DNA of 64,000 bases from Companilactobacillus pabuli (GCF_014058425.1 NZ_CP049366.1:1364001-1428000), one strand, 5' to 3'; shown: positions 26,194 through 34,106, counted from the stretch's first letter. Notes: generated from the letters alone by a model not told the origin. Translations and numbers: made by a program.

Positions 26194-26598
26194 TTACCCT
26201 TCTACAAAATTAGATAAAATTCCATTTATGAAGGACTTTGAGTCCTTATCGCCAAAGTCACCAGCCATTTGAATTGCTTCATCAATAGCTACTTTCCTTG
26301 GTACTTCTAAACTGTTTTCCATTTCAAATAACCCAACGCGTAAAATTGCACGGTCAATTCTGGACAAGCGTTGAACTGTCCATTTATTCTTCAAATACTT
26401 AGCAATTTTTTCATCAAGCTCTTCTTGATGTTCATTTGTTCCCGAAACCAAGAATGTCAAATAATCTGGCACTGCTTCAGTCGTCAAATCGCATAGTTGC
26501 ATGGTAGATGCGATAGCGTCTTCTGGAGTGTCTTTAGTAGTTTCGATGGAAAATAGTGATTGAACTGCGAGTTCCCTGATCTTATGTCTACTTATCAC
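26194..26598 (-). CDS. nusB: Transcription antitermination protein NusB
   Basis: NusB joins NusE at boxA of rRNA transcripts. The 134-residue all-helical protein starts SRHKIRELAVQSLFSIE and has LSRIDRAILRVGLFEM and DEAIQMAGDFGDKDSKSFINGIL. The start is GTG at 26598 behind AAGGA. It lies between the Asp23-like gene and folD, as in Bacillus. Confidence 0.96.
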   Translation of the reverse strand: MISRHKIRELAVQSLFSIETTKDTPEDAIASTMQLCDLTTEAVPDYLTFLVSGTNEHQEELDEKIAKYLKNKWTVQRLSRIDRAILRVGLFEMENSLEVPRKVAIDEAIQMAGDFGDKDSKSFINGILSNFVEG

Positions 26599-26603
26599 TA
26601 GTT

Positions 26604-27023
26604 TTATTCCTTTTTATCTGTTGTTACACGTTCGATATCGCCAGTTTCTTTCTTAGCGATTAATCCGACAACATGTACGTTGATTTCACTTAAGTCTAAA
26701 TCGGTCATGAATTCAAGTTGTTCAATGGCTGATTTTTGGATCTCTAAGGATACTTTAGGGATCGATACGCCATATTCTAGATAAACATAGACATCAGCAG
26801 ACACTTGATTATCTGCAAACGACACATCAACTCCCTTACCATGGTTGATTCTACCAAAGAGTGAATCAATTCGGCTTGAAATAGTTCCACGCATTTCGTA
26901 AACACCCTCAACCTGGTTTGTAGCAATTCCTAAAAGGATCTCAATAACTTGATGTGATATTTCAACATTACCGTTTATTTTTCCACTATCTTGTTGTAGA
27001 GAAACATATTTTTGTTCAGCCAT
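26604..27023 (-). CDS. Asp23/Gls24 family protein YqhY
   Basis: A 139-residue DUF322 protein. The family core EISHQVIEILLGIATNQVEGVYEM is followed by the DVYVYLEYGVSIPKVS strands and a C-terminal INVHVVGL. It sits between efp and nusB, the conserved yqhY position. In Bacillus, YqhY loss disturbs malonyl-CoA control; its direct role is unclear. It is a paralogue of yloU at 2974. Confidence 0.9.
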   Translation of the reverse strand: MAEQKYVSLQQDSGKINGNVEISHQVIEILLGIATNQVEGVYEMRGTISSRIDSLFGRINHGKGVDVSFADNQVSADVYVYLEYGVSIPKVSLEIQKSAIEQLEFMTDLDLSEINVHVVGLIAKKETGDIERVTTDKKE

Positions 27024-27050
27024 AAACTTATCTCCATAATCAATTATTAA

Positions 27051-27611
27051 TTAGGCACGTGAAATGTAAGTACCGTCTTGTGTGTTAATTGTTAGCATAT
27101 CGCCTTCGTTAACGAAGAATGGTACTTGCACAACAACACCTGTTTCCATTGTAGCTGGTTTTGAACCACCTGATTGTGTATCACCCTTGATTGAAGCTTC
27201 TGTTTCAACAACCTTTAGATCAACTGTATTAGGTAATTCAACACCAAGTGTTTCGCCACCATACATTATGACACTGACTTCCATATTTTCTTTCAAATAC
27301 TTCAATTCGTCTCTAATTTCATCGCCTGGAAGTGATAGTTGTTCATAAGTTGTTGTATCCATGAACACGTAGTTATCACCATCAGCGTAAAGATATTGCA
27401 TCTTCTTGTTCTCGATATTAGCTTTTTCAACTTTAGCAGTTGATCTGAAAGTCATTTCTTGAACAGCACCAGTTCTCAAGTTCTTTAACTTTGAACGTAC
27501 GAAAGCACTACCCTTACCTGGCTTAACATGTTGAAATTCAACAACACGCCAGATACCATCTTTTACTTCAATTGTTAAACCGTTTTTAAAATCATTTACT
27601 GAAATTGACAT
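27051..27611 (-). CDS. efp: Elongation factor P
   Basis: EF-P rescues ribosomes at polyproline. I chose the ATG at 27611 ([11 protein letters not shown]) behind AAGGGAG, giving 186 residues; upstream in-frame codons are not conserved. The modification-loop tip is PGKGSAF with Lys33, the lysine type. The usual three beta-barrel domains fit the length. First gene of the efp-to-recN operon. Confidence 0.97.
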   Translation of the reverse strand: MSISVNDFKNGLTIEVKDGIWRVVEFQHVKPGKGSAFVRSKLKNLRTGAVQEMTFRSTAKVEKANIENKKMQYLYADGDNYVFMDTTTYEQLSLPGDEIRDELKYLKENMEVSVIMYGGETLGVELPNTVDLKVVETEASIKGDTQSGGSKPATMETGVVVQVPFFVNEGDMLTINTQDGTYISRA

Positions 27612-27660
27612 TTGTTTCTCCCTTGATTCGTAAATTTTTACCGATAAAGCACCATACAAT

Positions 27661-27690
27661 ATCTTACCAATATTTCGGTGTTAATGGCAA
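27661..27690 (-). promoter_or_regulatory. Promoter of the efp-to-recN operon
   Basis: TTGCCA (27685-27690), 18 bases and TAAGAT (27661-27666) on the minus strand, about 50 bases before efp. Confidence 0.5.
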
Positions 27691-27708
27691 TAACTCATAC
27701 TTATTATA

Positions 27709-27740
27709 TAAAAAAAAGAGGAACATTGTCCTCTTTTTTC
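27709..27740 (-). terminator. Terminator of the rplU-prp-rpmA operon
   Basis: AAAAAAGAGGA/TCCTCTTTTTT stem with a six-base loop and a long T tract, ten bases past the rpmA stop. Confidence 0.85.
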
Positions 27741-27749
27741 ATCAATATA

Positions 27750-28022
27750 TTAATATACTGAAACTTTTCTTCTGTCTTTGCCAAGTCTTTCGTACTTAAC
27801 AACGCCATCTGTAAGTGCGAACAATGTGTCATCGCCACCGCGACCAACATTAGCACCTGGGTGAATCTTTGTACCACGTTGTCTGTAAATAATTGAGCCA
27901 GCTGTGATAGCTTGGCCATCAGCACGCTTAGCACCTAGTCTACGACCAGCAGAGTCACGGCCGTTACTTGTTGATCCACCACCCTTGTGGTGAGAGAAAA
28001 ATTGTAAATTCATCTTAAGCAT
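27750..28022 (-). CDS. rpmA: 50S ribosomal protein L27 with cleavable N-terminal extension
   Basis: L27 reaches the peptidyl-transferase centre. The 90-residue sequence starts [18 protein letters not shown]. The MLKMNLQFF extension is the Firmicutes type removed by protease Prp, leaving SHHKGGG at the N-terminus. The prp gene is directly upstream. The ribosome binding site is AGGAGG before the ATG at 28022. Confidence 0.98.
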   Translation of the reverse strand: MLKMNLQFFSHHKGGGSTSNGRDSAGRRLGAKRADGQAITAGSIIYRQRGTKIHPGANVGRGGDDTLFALTDGVVKYERLGKDRRKVSVY

Positions 28023-28034
28023 GAAGTTTACCTC

Positions 28035-28379
28035 CTAATCAAGATCTATTTTATTTTTTTGTACTGAAACTTCAATGTTTTTGGCATAACTTCCTTCGAC
28101 ATCTTTAAGAGTCCAAAACAAATTATCCAATAACAAGGCAGTATCGTGTGATATTGCTTCGTCAAATTGACAACCTAGATGGCCGCCATTTACCTCATCC
28201 ATGACCACTTGAGGCTTAGCCCCAGTGAGTTTTTCCAGATTGTTGATCGTACCGATCGTAACTGCCGAAACAGCAGCACAAACTAAATCTTGACCATAAG
28301 GTCCTGAATCAGCATGTCCCTTAATTAAAAAGGAATCGATCTGTTTATCTGAATTCTGGTGAAAACTAGCTTTAATCAT
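28035..28379 (-). CDS. prp: Ribosomal-processing cysteine protease Prp (YsxB)
   Basis: Prp trims the L27 N-terminus. The 114-residue protein shows the catalytic His in IKGHADSGPYGQD and Cys in DLVCAAVSAV. It is located between rplU and rpmA as in all Firmicutes with extended L27. Confidence 0.95.
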   Translation of the reverse strand: MIKASFHQNSDKQIDSFLIKGHADSGPYGQDLVCAAVSAVTIGTINNLEKLTGAKPQVVMDEVNGGHLGCQFDEAISHDTALLLDNLFWTLKDVEGSYAKNIEVSVQKNKIDLD

Positions 28380-28381
28380 GA

Positions 28382-28693
28382 TTAAGCCTTGATACTATCG
28401 ATAAGTACCTTTGTATATGGTTGACGGTGACCTGTCTTTGTATGTGAATGCTTCTTAGGTTTGTACTTGTAAGTAACAACTTTCTTTTCCTTACCTTGTT
28501 TTTCAACCTTACCAGAAACACTAGCGCCTTCAACTACAGGGCTACCAACTTTAACAGACTTGCCATCAGAAACTAAGATTACATCATCAAATGTAACTGC
28601 GTCTCCTTCTTTGACATCAAGCTTTTCAACATAAATTGAAGAGTTTTCTTCAACTTTATATTGCTTACCACCAGTTTTAATAATTGCGTACAT
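28382..28693 (-). CDS. rplU: 50S ribosomal protein L21
   Basis: A 103-residue protein starting [16 protein letters not shown], with C-terminal [17 protein letters not shown]. The ATG at 28693 follows AAGGGAG; longer in-frame extensions are not conserved. First gene of rplU-prp-rpmA, preceded by a structured leader. Confidence 0.98.
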   Translation of the reverse strand: MYAIIKTGGKQYKVEENSSIYVEKLDVKEGDAVTFDDVILVSDGKSVKVGSPVVEGASVSGKVEKQGKEKKVVTYKYKPKKHSHTKTGHRQPYTKVLIDSIKA

Positions 28694-28784
28694 AAACGTA
28701 CACTCCCTTCTAAGACTCGCCAACTAGGTGCACTAAGCTTAAACCTAATTTTGAGCGGTTGTAGATGCAATAGTGATTGCAACT
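28694..28784 (-). ncRNA. Candidate ribosomal L21 leader
   Basis: The 5'UTR of rplU is about 90 bases. It holds a TGCAAT/ATTGCA hairpin and further short complementary segments before AAGGGAGTGTAC. Its position matches the L21 autoregulatory leader known in Firmicutes. I did not verify the consensus. Confidence 0.5.
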
Positions 28785-28789
28785 TATAA

Positions 28790-28818
28790 AATATAGCAAA
28801 TTTTACTTGCTTTTTCAA
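28790..28818 (-). promoter_or_regulatory. Promoter of rplU-prp-rpmA
   Basis: TTGAAA (28813-28818), 17 bases and TATATT (28790-28795) on the minus strand. The -35 overlaps the last codons of the membrane-protein gene upstream. Confidence 0.65.
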
Positions 28819-30377
28819 CTATTCTCAGGATTTTTTTTATTTTTCAAGGGAATGTTTTGCAAGCTAAAATAAATTAACAGCATAAATCCAAATAAATTAA
28901 CCAATAAAAATCCTAATCCCCACCAATCATATCGAGAATGGATTTCAATGATACTTTTACCCGGATTAGTTTTGAGTTGAACGGTATTTTGCTTTGTCTT
29001 CTTTGCAGACACTGATTCATTATTAATTTGAATTTGATAATTAGGTGAATATTGAATTGGGATATCGATCGTTGTCGTTTGAGGATTAATGTATTGAATC
29101 CAATAATCGGACCCTTTGGTATAATAAGAAACTTTTTCCTGCTTACCGTTGATTAGAAACTTATTATTATTTTTTTGAGCCACGTCATGATAATTCACTA
29201 CAAACTTCTTGTAATCAACTGAATCAGCCATTTCAAGACTTCGTTTAGGACTAGTACTTACTTGACTGTAATTAACATAACCTAAGCCACCGATTGAAAT
29301 AAGCAAAATCACTAGTTTCAAGATGGCTGGACTTTCCTGAAAGACTAACATGATCATCCGGCACAAAACCATAATGAAGAAAAAATCAAAAATACTTTGG
29401 AAAGCAAAAATCAAGCGACTAATATCTACATTTGATATTTTGGGTTGCAGTATCAACAGGCATGCTATTGGAATCATTTCGAAAATAATAATTTTATAAG
29501 CAAAAGAACTTTGTAAAAAAATCATTAAAATCAATAACAATAACAAAACGCTGATTGCTATCATCAAATACCACTGCATACGTGATAATTGTAATTTTGT
29601 AAACCAATCGAGATAATCAAAGTTTTTGATTGGATCCTGTTGCCATTTTGAATTCAACTGTTTCATGACTAAGGGACCAATAAAGCCAATCGTCGTTATA
29701 ACGCCCATACTAATTACTTTGAGTACATTAAGTGATGTTTTCTTCACGTAATTCCATGAATGACTTAAACGACTAAATGGCATTAAAACAAACGCCACAA
29801 CTAACGTTGCAGCCACTGCTATAGCAACATATGGTGAAGTCCAAACTATTAGTGCTTCACCCCAGACTAAAGTTTTCCAAGCGTGATTAGTAAAGAACTG
29901 ATATGCGCCAAAATAAACCATCGGCAAAAATATCAGAACCAAATAATTCTCTAATCTTTGATTGGAAAAAACCAATAAAAGTCGATTTAGAGAAAATGTA
30001 TAGCCAATAGCAAACAAAAGCGCTTCAAACGTATCTTTGTGGAATTTGTTCATAAAAAAGTAAGCACTGACTAATGTCAAAAATGTAACTATTGTCAAAT
30101 AGACACTGAACCCATAAATCACATTAAACTGAACGAACATCCACCCCGTTAAGATCGTCAACCAAGGACTGAATAAATTCATTTGGCTACCTGTATGATT
30201 CCAAAAATCAAAATTGATTGGTGAAACAAGCACGTTAGAAAGGCTTTTTAAATGTGCGATGTTAAACGTCATTGTTTCCCCAAAACTAGCTTTGTTAAAA
30301 AAAAGTATCGTGTAAAGAATGCTTAGAATTAAAAATATTAGACCTAAAATGATCTTTTTCCATGAACGACTGGCCAT
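28815..30377 (-). CDS. Multi-pass membrane protein, function unknown (YfhO/GT-C-like)
   Basis: About 520 residues with roughly ten or more hydrophobic segments. A first membrane helix (LGLIFLILSILYTILFF) is followed by a loop with ISPLNF-like polar residues (SPINFDFWNHTG) and repeated helices. After about residue 385 there is an outside beta-rich domain and a last helix (LGFLLVNLFGFMLLIYFSL) before a basic tail. The layout resembles YfhO/GT-C membrane glycosyltransferase-like proteins; that is inference. GTG 30380 and ATG 30377 are both possible starts. No partner gene is adjacent. Confidence 0.75.
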   Translation of the reverse strand: MASRSWKKIILGLIFLILSILYTILFFNKASFGETMTFNIAHLKSLSNVLVSPINFDFWNHTGSQMNLFSPWLTILTGWMFVQFNVIYGFSVYLTIVTFLTLVSAYFFMNKFHKDTFEALLFAIGYTFSLNRLLLVFSNQRLENYLVLIFLPMVYFGAYQFFTNHAWKTLVWGEALIVWTSPYVAIAVAATLVVAFVLMPFSRLSHSWNYVKKTSLNVLKVISMGVITTIGFIGPLVMKQLNSKWQQDPIKNFDYLDWFTKLQLSRMQWYLMIAISVLLLLLILMIFLQSSFAYKIIIFEMIPIACLLILQPKISNVDISRLIFAFQSIFDFFFIMVLCRMIMLVFQESPAILKLVILLISIGGLGYVNYSQVSTSPKRSLEMADSVDYKKFVVNYHDVAQKNNNKFLINGKQEKVSYYTKGSDYWIQYINPQTTTIDIPIQYSPNYQIQINNESVSAKKTKQNTVQLKTNPGKSIIEIHSRYDWWGLGFLLVNLFGFMLLIYFSLQNIPLKNKKNPENS

Positions 30378-30416
30378 CACGGAGAACCCCTTTATTAAAT
30401 AATGACATTATTATAC

Positions 30417-30444
30417 TAAAAAAGGACTGTGCTTAAACACAATC
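30417..30444 (-). terminator. Terminator of the 81-residue membrane protein gene
   Basis: GGATTGTG/CACAGTCC stem (one G-U pair) followed by TTTTTTA on the minus strand, 20 bases after the stop. Confidence 0.8.
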
Positions 30445-30464
30445 CCCAATCATTTTCTATTTTT

Positions 30465-30710
30465 CTAAGCAACTGTCATAAACAAGCGTCCTAAAACAAT
30501 GAAAAAGAAAATCGCCATAAAAACTAGCTTTCCCCGTTTTAAATCCATCTTAGTTAGAATTCTTGTTATCAATATGAGGGCAACAATTAGACCAATTCCG
30601 ATTAGAATACCCATCAAATTACTAATAATCGCTTGTTGAGTTAAAAACGCAGCTAAAACATCTATTAGAATGAAAGCAATCGTTACAAAAAATGCAAACT
30701 TTCTTTTCAA
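30465..30710 (-). CDS. Small membrane protein, function unknown
   Basis: An 81-residue protein with three hydrophobic segments (about 5-27, 30-50 and 60-80) and basic loops. It starts with TTG at 30710 behind GAGGTGG with seven bases spacing. It has its own terminator. No family is recognised. Confidence 0.7.
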   Translation of the reverse strand: MKRKFAFFVTIAFILIDVLAAFLTQQAIISNLMGILIGIGLIVALILITRILTKMDLKRGKLVFMAIFFFIVLGRLFMTVA

Positions 30711-30732
30711 AATTCGTCCACCTCTAAAGTTA

Positions 30733-30754
30733 TAGGCACCACAAAAAATGCCTA
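30733..30754. other. Perfect short inverted repeat before the small membrane protein gene
   Basis: TAGGCA and TGCCTA are separated by ten bases, with no T tract on either side. It lies just before the GAGGTGG site, so it could be a leader hairpin. The rest of 30755-30856 shows nothing I can name. Confidence 0.3.
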
Positions 30755-30856
30755 ATGTTTAAGCACAACGACTTTATTGTAAAATTAAAAATTATTGTTT
30801 GCAAGATTATTTTTTCATGTCCCACTATAAATGCTTATCTATCAATATTTATTTTT

Positions 30857-32257
30857 TTATAAAAGATATGATTGCCAAGGTAATTCAGTCGGAATTCTAC
30901 GACTAATGACGGAAACACTCTTTAAATCATCTGGATCCAATTCAAGAACTAATCGATCGTCATCGAATACTGGCCATTCATACTTAATATCTTCTTCGTA
31001 AGGCTTACCTTCATTGATAAATTCGAATAATAGGTTTAAGAAATGTTGCTGATTCTTACGATAGTCGATATTTAATTCTTCAACCGGTGTATTCAAGTAC
31101 TGAAGAATTCCACCATGTTGTCCCTTAGCTACTTTGACGTAGTTGCAATAAACTTCAGCATCGCTTTCCTGCGTCAATAATTCAGCTAATCTTCTAGCTG
31201 GTAAAGTATACATAGCATTTCCTAGCATTTGTACAAAATCATTTTTTGAATACTGGTCATTTAACAAGGCAGCTCTTAAGACCTTCGTATTTTTACCGAA
31301 TAAATCAGGGAAAACATCATTTTCTAGATGATTGATGTTCATTGATTTATAAGTTTCTAATTCATTGCTCCCTGCAGAGATGATTGTCTTAAACTGTGTC
31401 TTCTTTACTCGTTGAAGTAACTTCTCGTGCCAGTTTTTTGAAATCAAATCATCGTCGATCACTGGACCAAACCAATTAGTAGCAACGTGTTGATCAAGTA
31501 AATGTTCTTGAACAATTTGAAGACCATCGTCTGTTAAATTAAATAAGTCTTTCGTTGATTTAATGTCACTAGCCTGACAAATCATATCAGTTACTTTTTT
31601 TGCCGTAGTCATGTCACGAATCGTCTGAACGCCACCAGAAAATAAGATGATTTTTTGAATTCGATCCAAAACAGTTGCATTAGAAGCCATTAACGCTGAA
31701 ATTGACTTAGCACCGGCTGAAATACCAACCAAGGTAACGTTTTTTACATCACCACCAAAACTAGCAGCATTATCCAAGACCCATTGAATTGCCATCAATT
31801 GATCTGACATACCGACGTTAGTATCACCGCCTTCAACTTTGCTCCAGCCAAACAAACCTAATCGATAGTTTGGTACAACGTGAACAACGGACTGATGATC
31901 CAGCCACGACATTTGTTTAGTATAATTTCCTCCCCGCAAAAAGCCACCGCCATAAAATTCGATGACAATCGGGTACTTTCCTTCTACATCAGGGGTACAA
32001 ATATCAAGATTCAAACAATTTTCACCAAAGTTTATTTTACTATTTTGGTTAAGTGCATCTTTTTGCATTGGTTGAACACCGTGATGCACCGCATAATGAA
32101 TTTTATTAATTTCATTTGGTCCAAATTTTGACATAGAAAATTCTTCAGCTCGCTTAAATCGACGTCCATATCCAAACGGAACTCCTAAAAAATCAAGGTG
32201 TTGATGATCAACAATCCCGTGATATGTCCCTGTGGTAGTTTTCATAATCTTCTTCAT
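30857..32257 (-). CDS. Type B carboxylesterase
   Basis: A 466-residue alpha/beta hydrolase of the carboxylesterase/lipase family. It has the ENCLNLDI segment, the oxyanion-hole region EFYGGGFLRGG and the nucleophile elbow VGISAGAKS with Ser180. The substrate is unknown. I chose the ATG at 32257 behind a G-rich GGGGGGTC; an in-frame ATG twelve bases downstream is also possible. It has no signal peptide. It is monocistronic and divergent from the 61-residue gene. Confidence 0.88.
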   Translation of the reverse strand: MKKIMKTTTGTYHGIVDHQHLDFLGVPFGYGRRFKRAEEFSMSKFGPNEINKIHYAVHHGVQPMQKDALNQNSKINFGENCLNLDICTPDVEGKYPIVIEFYGGGFLRGGNYTKQMSWLDHQSVVHVVPNYRLGLFGWSKVEGGDTNVGMSDQLMAIQWVLDNAASFGGDVKNVTLVGISAGAKSISALMASNATVLDRIQKIILFSGGVQTIRDMTTAKKVTDMICQASDIKSTKDLFNLTDDGLQIVQEHLLDQHVATNWFGPVIDDDLISKNWHEKLLQRVKKTQFKTIISAGSNELETYKSMNINHLENDVFPDLFGKNTKVLRAALLNDQYSKNDFVQMLGNAMYTLPARRLAELLTQESDAEVYCNYVKVAKGQHGGILQYLNTPVEELNIDYRKNQQHFLNLLFEFINEGKPYEEDIKYEWPVFDDDRLVLELDPDDLKSVSVISRRIPTELPWQSYLL

Positions 32258-32299
32258 AAAAAATAGACCCCCCAATGAACAAAATATCAATTAATTAAC

Positions 32300-32327
32300 A
32301 TTCTAAACTAATATCATTATTGTACAA
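32300..32327 (-). promoter_or_regulatory. Promoter of the carboxylesterase gene
   Basis: TTGTAC (32322-32327), 16 bases and TAGAAT (32300-32305) on the minus strand. Confidence 0.5.
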
Positions 32328-32383
32328 GAATTTCATGTAACCATTTTTAAGAACAAGTTGTGTGAAAAAATTCATAATTTCCC

Positions 32384-32412
32384 TTGTTTACTTAAATAAC
32401 CTTGTATATAAT
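32384..32412 (+). promoter_or_regulatory. Promoter of the 61-residue protein gene
   Basis: TTGTTT (32384-32389), 17 bases and a perfect TATAAT (32407-32412), 32 bases before the start codon. Confidence 0.7.
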
Positions 32413-32444
32413 TTCAAAGATATGTTTTTAAGGGAGAGATATAA

Positions 32445-32630
32445 ATGGTATTAACAGACGCACAAAAACGTGCTAACGAAAAATGGCACAGGAATCATCG
32501 TGAACGCGCAAATTATATCGCCATGCGCTCATCAGCACGTAGTTTTATTAGAAAAAAGTCAACTCTTGAAGACCTCGAAGAACTTCAAAATATTATCGAA
32601 AATCGTCGCAAAGAATTAGTTGAACCCTAA
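32445..32630 (+). CDS. Small basic protein, function unknown
   Basis: A 61-residue, charged, helical protein (LTDAQKRANEKWHRNHRERA, then ARSFIRKKSTLEDLEELQNI). I believe similar short proteins occur widely in lactobacilli as hypotheticals. AAGGGAGAG precedes the ATG. The basic helix suggests nucleic-acid contact, but this is inference. A weak hairpin AAAATGTAA/TTACATTTT at 32645-32668 follows it. Confidence 0.75.
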   Translation: MVLTDAQKRANEKWHRNHRERANYIAMRSSARSFIRKKSTLEDLEELQNIIENRRKELVEP

Positions 32631-32726
32631 ATAGTCAAATTTAAAAAATGTAAACCATTACATTTTAAAATATTGATTTTTTTACTGAAATAAGGCTTAT
32701 TTTTATGTCATTTGTAATAATTCTGT

Positions 32727-32764
32727 TATAATTTTGTTAGATAAGGGAGAAGGAAACCTTATCT
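32727..32764 (+). promoter_or_regulatory. Extended -10 promoter and 5'-end hairpin
   Basis: TGTTATAAT supplies an extended -10 (TATAAT at 32727-32732). The predicted start is followed at once by AGATAAGG/CCTTATCT (32739-32764), an 8-bp stem. Its ten-base loop begins GAGAAGGA, which resembles a ribosome binding site. The hairpin could stabilise the RNA or hide that site. Confidence 0.5.
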
Positions 32765-32825
32765 GTTGTGTTCTGTCCAGATGCTGATGACATTAAAAGC
32801 TGCATTATTTTCGGAGATGACAATC

Positions 32826-32948
32826 ATGAAATTGACAGTATGGATCAAATCATTATTTAAAGCCGAAAGAACTGAGACTTCCACACAAGACCGTGAGGTA
32901 TTATGTGAATTAGAGGCTGAAAACAAGCCTTTCATTTACGGAAAGTAA
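32826..32948 (+). CDS. Candidate 40-residue protein
   Basis: The ATG at 32826 follows GGAG with nine bases spacing. The product begins MKLTVWIKSLFKAERT, a possible amphipathic helix, and ends KPFIYGK. The frame continues upstream to a TTG at 32766, which would give 60 residues. It has its own promoter and a strong terminator, so a real transcript is likely. No family is recognised. Confidence 0.5.
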   Translation: MKLTVWIKSLFKAERTETSTQDREVLCELEAENKPFIYGK

Positions 32949-32976
32949 TGTTAGTCAGTAAATTATTTATAGGGAT

Positions 32977-33010
32977 GGTTCACTTAAACGTTTAAGTGAA
33001 CCTTTTATTT
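32977..33010 (+). terminator. Strong terminator of the 40-residue gene
   Basis: GGTTCACTTAAAC and GTTTAAGTGAACC form a perfect 13-bp stem, followed by TTTTATTTT. Confidence 0.9.
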
Positions 33011-33052
33011 TGCCCAAATTAAGATTTTTTTTAATTTATATCAAAAATTAGA

Positions 33053-33082
33053 TTGACATAGAGCGACTGCTTTATCTATAAT
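33053..33082 (+). promoter_or_regulatory. Promoter of the first tRNA-Arg gene
   Basis: Perfect TTGACA (33053-33058) and TATAAT (33077-33082) with an 18-base spacer. Confidence 0.85.
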
Positions 33083-33094
33083 AATAAATGTGCT

Positions 33095-33168
33095 GTCACA
33101 GTGGCTCAGTTGGATAGAGCAACGGTCTTCTAAACCGTAGGTCGTGAGTTCGAATCTCACCTGTGACA
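33095..33168 (+). tRNA. tRNA-Arg (anticodon TCT), copy 1
   Basis: A 74-base cloverleaf. Acceptor GTCACAG/CTGTGAC, D-arm with GGCTCAGTTGGATAGAGC, anticodon stem ACGGT/ACCGT with loop CTTCTAA (anticodon 33129-33131), T-arm GTGAG/CTCAC with TTCGAAT, discriminator A. CCA is not encoded. It reads AGA codons. Confidence 0.97.
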
Positions 33169-33175
33169 TACCTTT

Positions 33176-33207
33176 AAATCGCTAGAGTAATCTGGCGATT
33201 TTTTTGT
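33176..33207 (+). terminator. Terminator of tRNA-Arg copy 1
   Basis: AAATCGC/GCGATTT stem followed by a run of T. Confidence 0.8.
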
Positions 33208-33249
33208 TGTCTTCAGTAAACTTTTAATTAAAAAATTTCAAATTTATTA

Positions 33250-33278
33250 TTGCATAATCAAATCCTTTTCTCTATAAT
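33250..33278 (+). promoter_or_regulatory. Promoter of the second tRNA-Arg gene
   Basis: TTGCAT (33250-33255), 17 bases and TATAAT (33273-33278). Confidence 0.75.
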
Positions 33279-33290
33279 AGTACGAGTGAT

Positions 33291-33364
33291 GTCACAGTGG
33301 CTCAGTTGGATAGAGCAACGGTCTTCTAAACCGTAGGTCGTGAGTTCGAATCTCACCTGTGACA
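33291..33364 (+). tRNA. tRNA-Arg (anticodon TCT), copy 2
   Basis: Identical to copy 1 over all 74 bases; anticodon at 33325-33327. It has its own promoter and terminator, and the flanks of the two copies differ. Confidence 0.97.
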
Positions 33365-33373
33365 TTTAATCGA

Positions 33374-33418
33374 AATAATCTATGATCGTCTAGTCTGATG
33401 TCATAGATTATTTTTTTT
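33374..33418 (+). terminator. Terminator of tRNA-Arg copy 2
   Basis: AATAATCTATGA and TCATAGATTATT form a 12-bp stem followed by a run of T. Confidence 0.88.
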
Positions 33419-33435
33419 GCCATTTTCTAAAAAAT

Positions 33436-33471
33436 AAGACCTTTTCCAATTAAGGAAAAGGCCTTTTTTAG
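33436..33471. terminator. Second, bidirectional terminator
   Basis: AAGACCTTTTCC/GGAAAAGGCCTT with one mismatch, T-rich on both strands. It may stop the minus-strand transcript of the 43-residue gene. The stretch 33472-33594 shows nothing else I can name. Confidence 0.7.
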
Positions 33472-33594
33472 TTATCGTTGAGGATAGAATTGCAACTTTC
33501 GTTGCTAGTTAAATATAACATCTCTTCTTGCACATATCTATGATTTAGAGCAAGTGTAAACTAACTGTATTCTAAATCTAATATTTGTAAAATT

Positions 33595-33726
33595 TTATGC
33601 GCTCATTCTCAACAATTTATTCATAGCTTCTTCAATTGACTTACCGCATGCAGAAACCCGAGTGTTTTTCTTATCAAATACGGTAAACAATTGACGTTTA
33701 GTATCAAGTGTAACTTTATATCTCAT
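33595..33726 (-). CDS. 43-residue protein, possible HicB-like mini-fold
   Basis: An ATG at 33726 follows AGGAGG with good spacing. The product begins MRYKVTLDTKRQLFTVFD and continues with RVSACGKSIEEAMNKLLRMS. Three short strands and one helix are suggested, like the N-terminal half of HicB-type antitoxins (SxxEAxxKL). This is inference. No toxin gene lies beside it. A promoter and downstream terminator support expression. Confidence 0.65.
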   Translation of the reverse strand: MRYKVTLDTKRQLFTVFDKKNTRVSACGKSIEEAMNKLLRMSA

Positions 33727-33755
33727 ATTGCTTACCTCCTATCATTTGATTATTT

Positions 33756-33783
33756 ATCATACTCGCTTTTAAAAAAAAATCAA
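33756..33783 (-). promoter_or_regulatory. Promoter of the 43-residue gene
   Basis: TTGATT (33778-33783), 16 bases and TATGAT (33756-33761) on the minus strand. Confidence 0.6.
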
Positions 33784-34106
33784 TAGAAACAAACTATTTT
33801 ATTTTTTATTTAGAGAATAGTTCGGTCAAAGTATTTCTTGTTTCCCATATTATTAAGACTAAACTTCTTTGCAGTAAATCTTAATCAATAATTTAGTTAA
33901 GCCTAATTAATTATTTCTTTTAGCCAGTCTATTAAGTATTTGTCACAAAGTTGTAATATTAATCGGTTTCTTTGGCATAAAAAGATATTTTTTCCTAATA
34001 TTAGAAGAATGGTCTATCCTTTATTACGATTCTCTTTTAAATTTAGTAACAACGTTCGGAATTTGGACATTTTTTGGGAATTTAACTCAAAAATGTTTCA
34101 TAAAAC
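33784..34106. other. AT-rich intergenic region
   Basis: About 320 bases without a supported gene. Reading frames here lack ribosome binding sites. Only weak inverted repeats such as CTTAAT/GTTAAG are visible, and I cannot assign a function. Confidence 0.5.

Noticed and set aside
27704-27934. Second minus-strand frame over rpmA
   Set aside because: Out-of-frame shadow of L27 with no ribosome binding site.
30429-30768. TGCTTAAACA in inverted orientation at 30430 and near 30757
   Set aside because: Only ten bases match, and one copy is part of a terminator stem; no transposase lies between.
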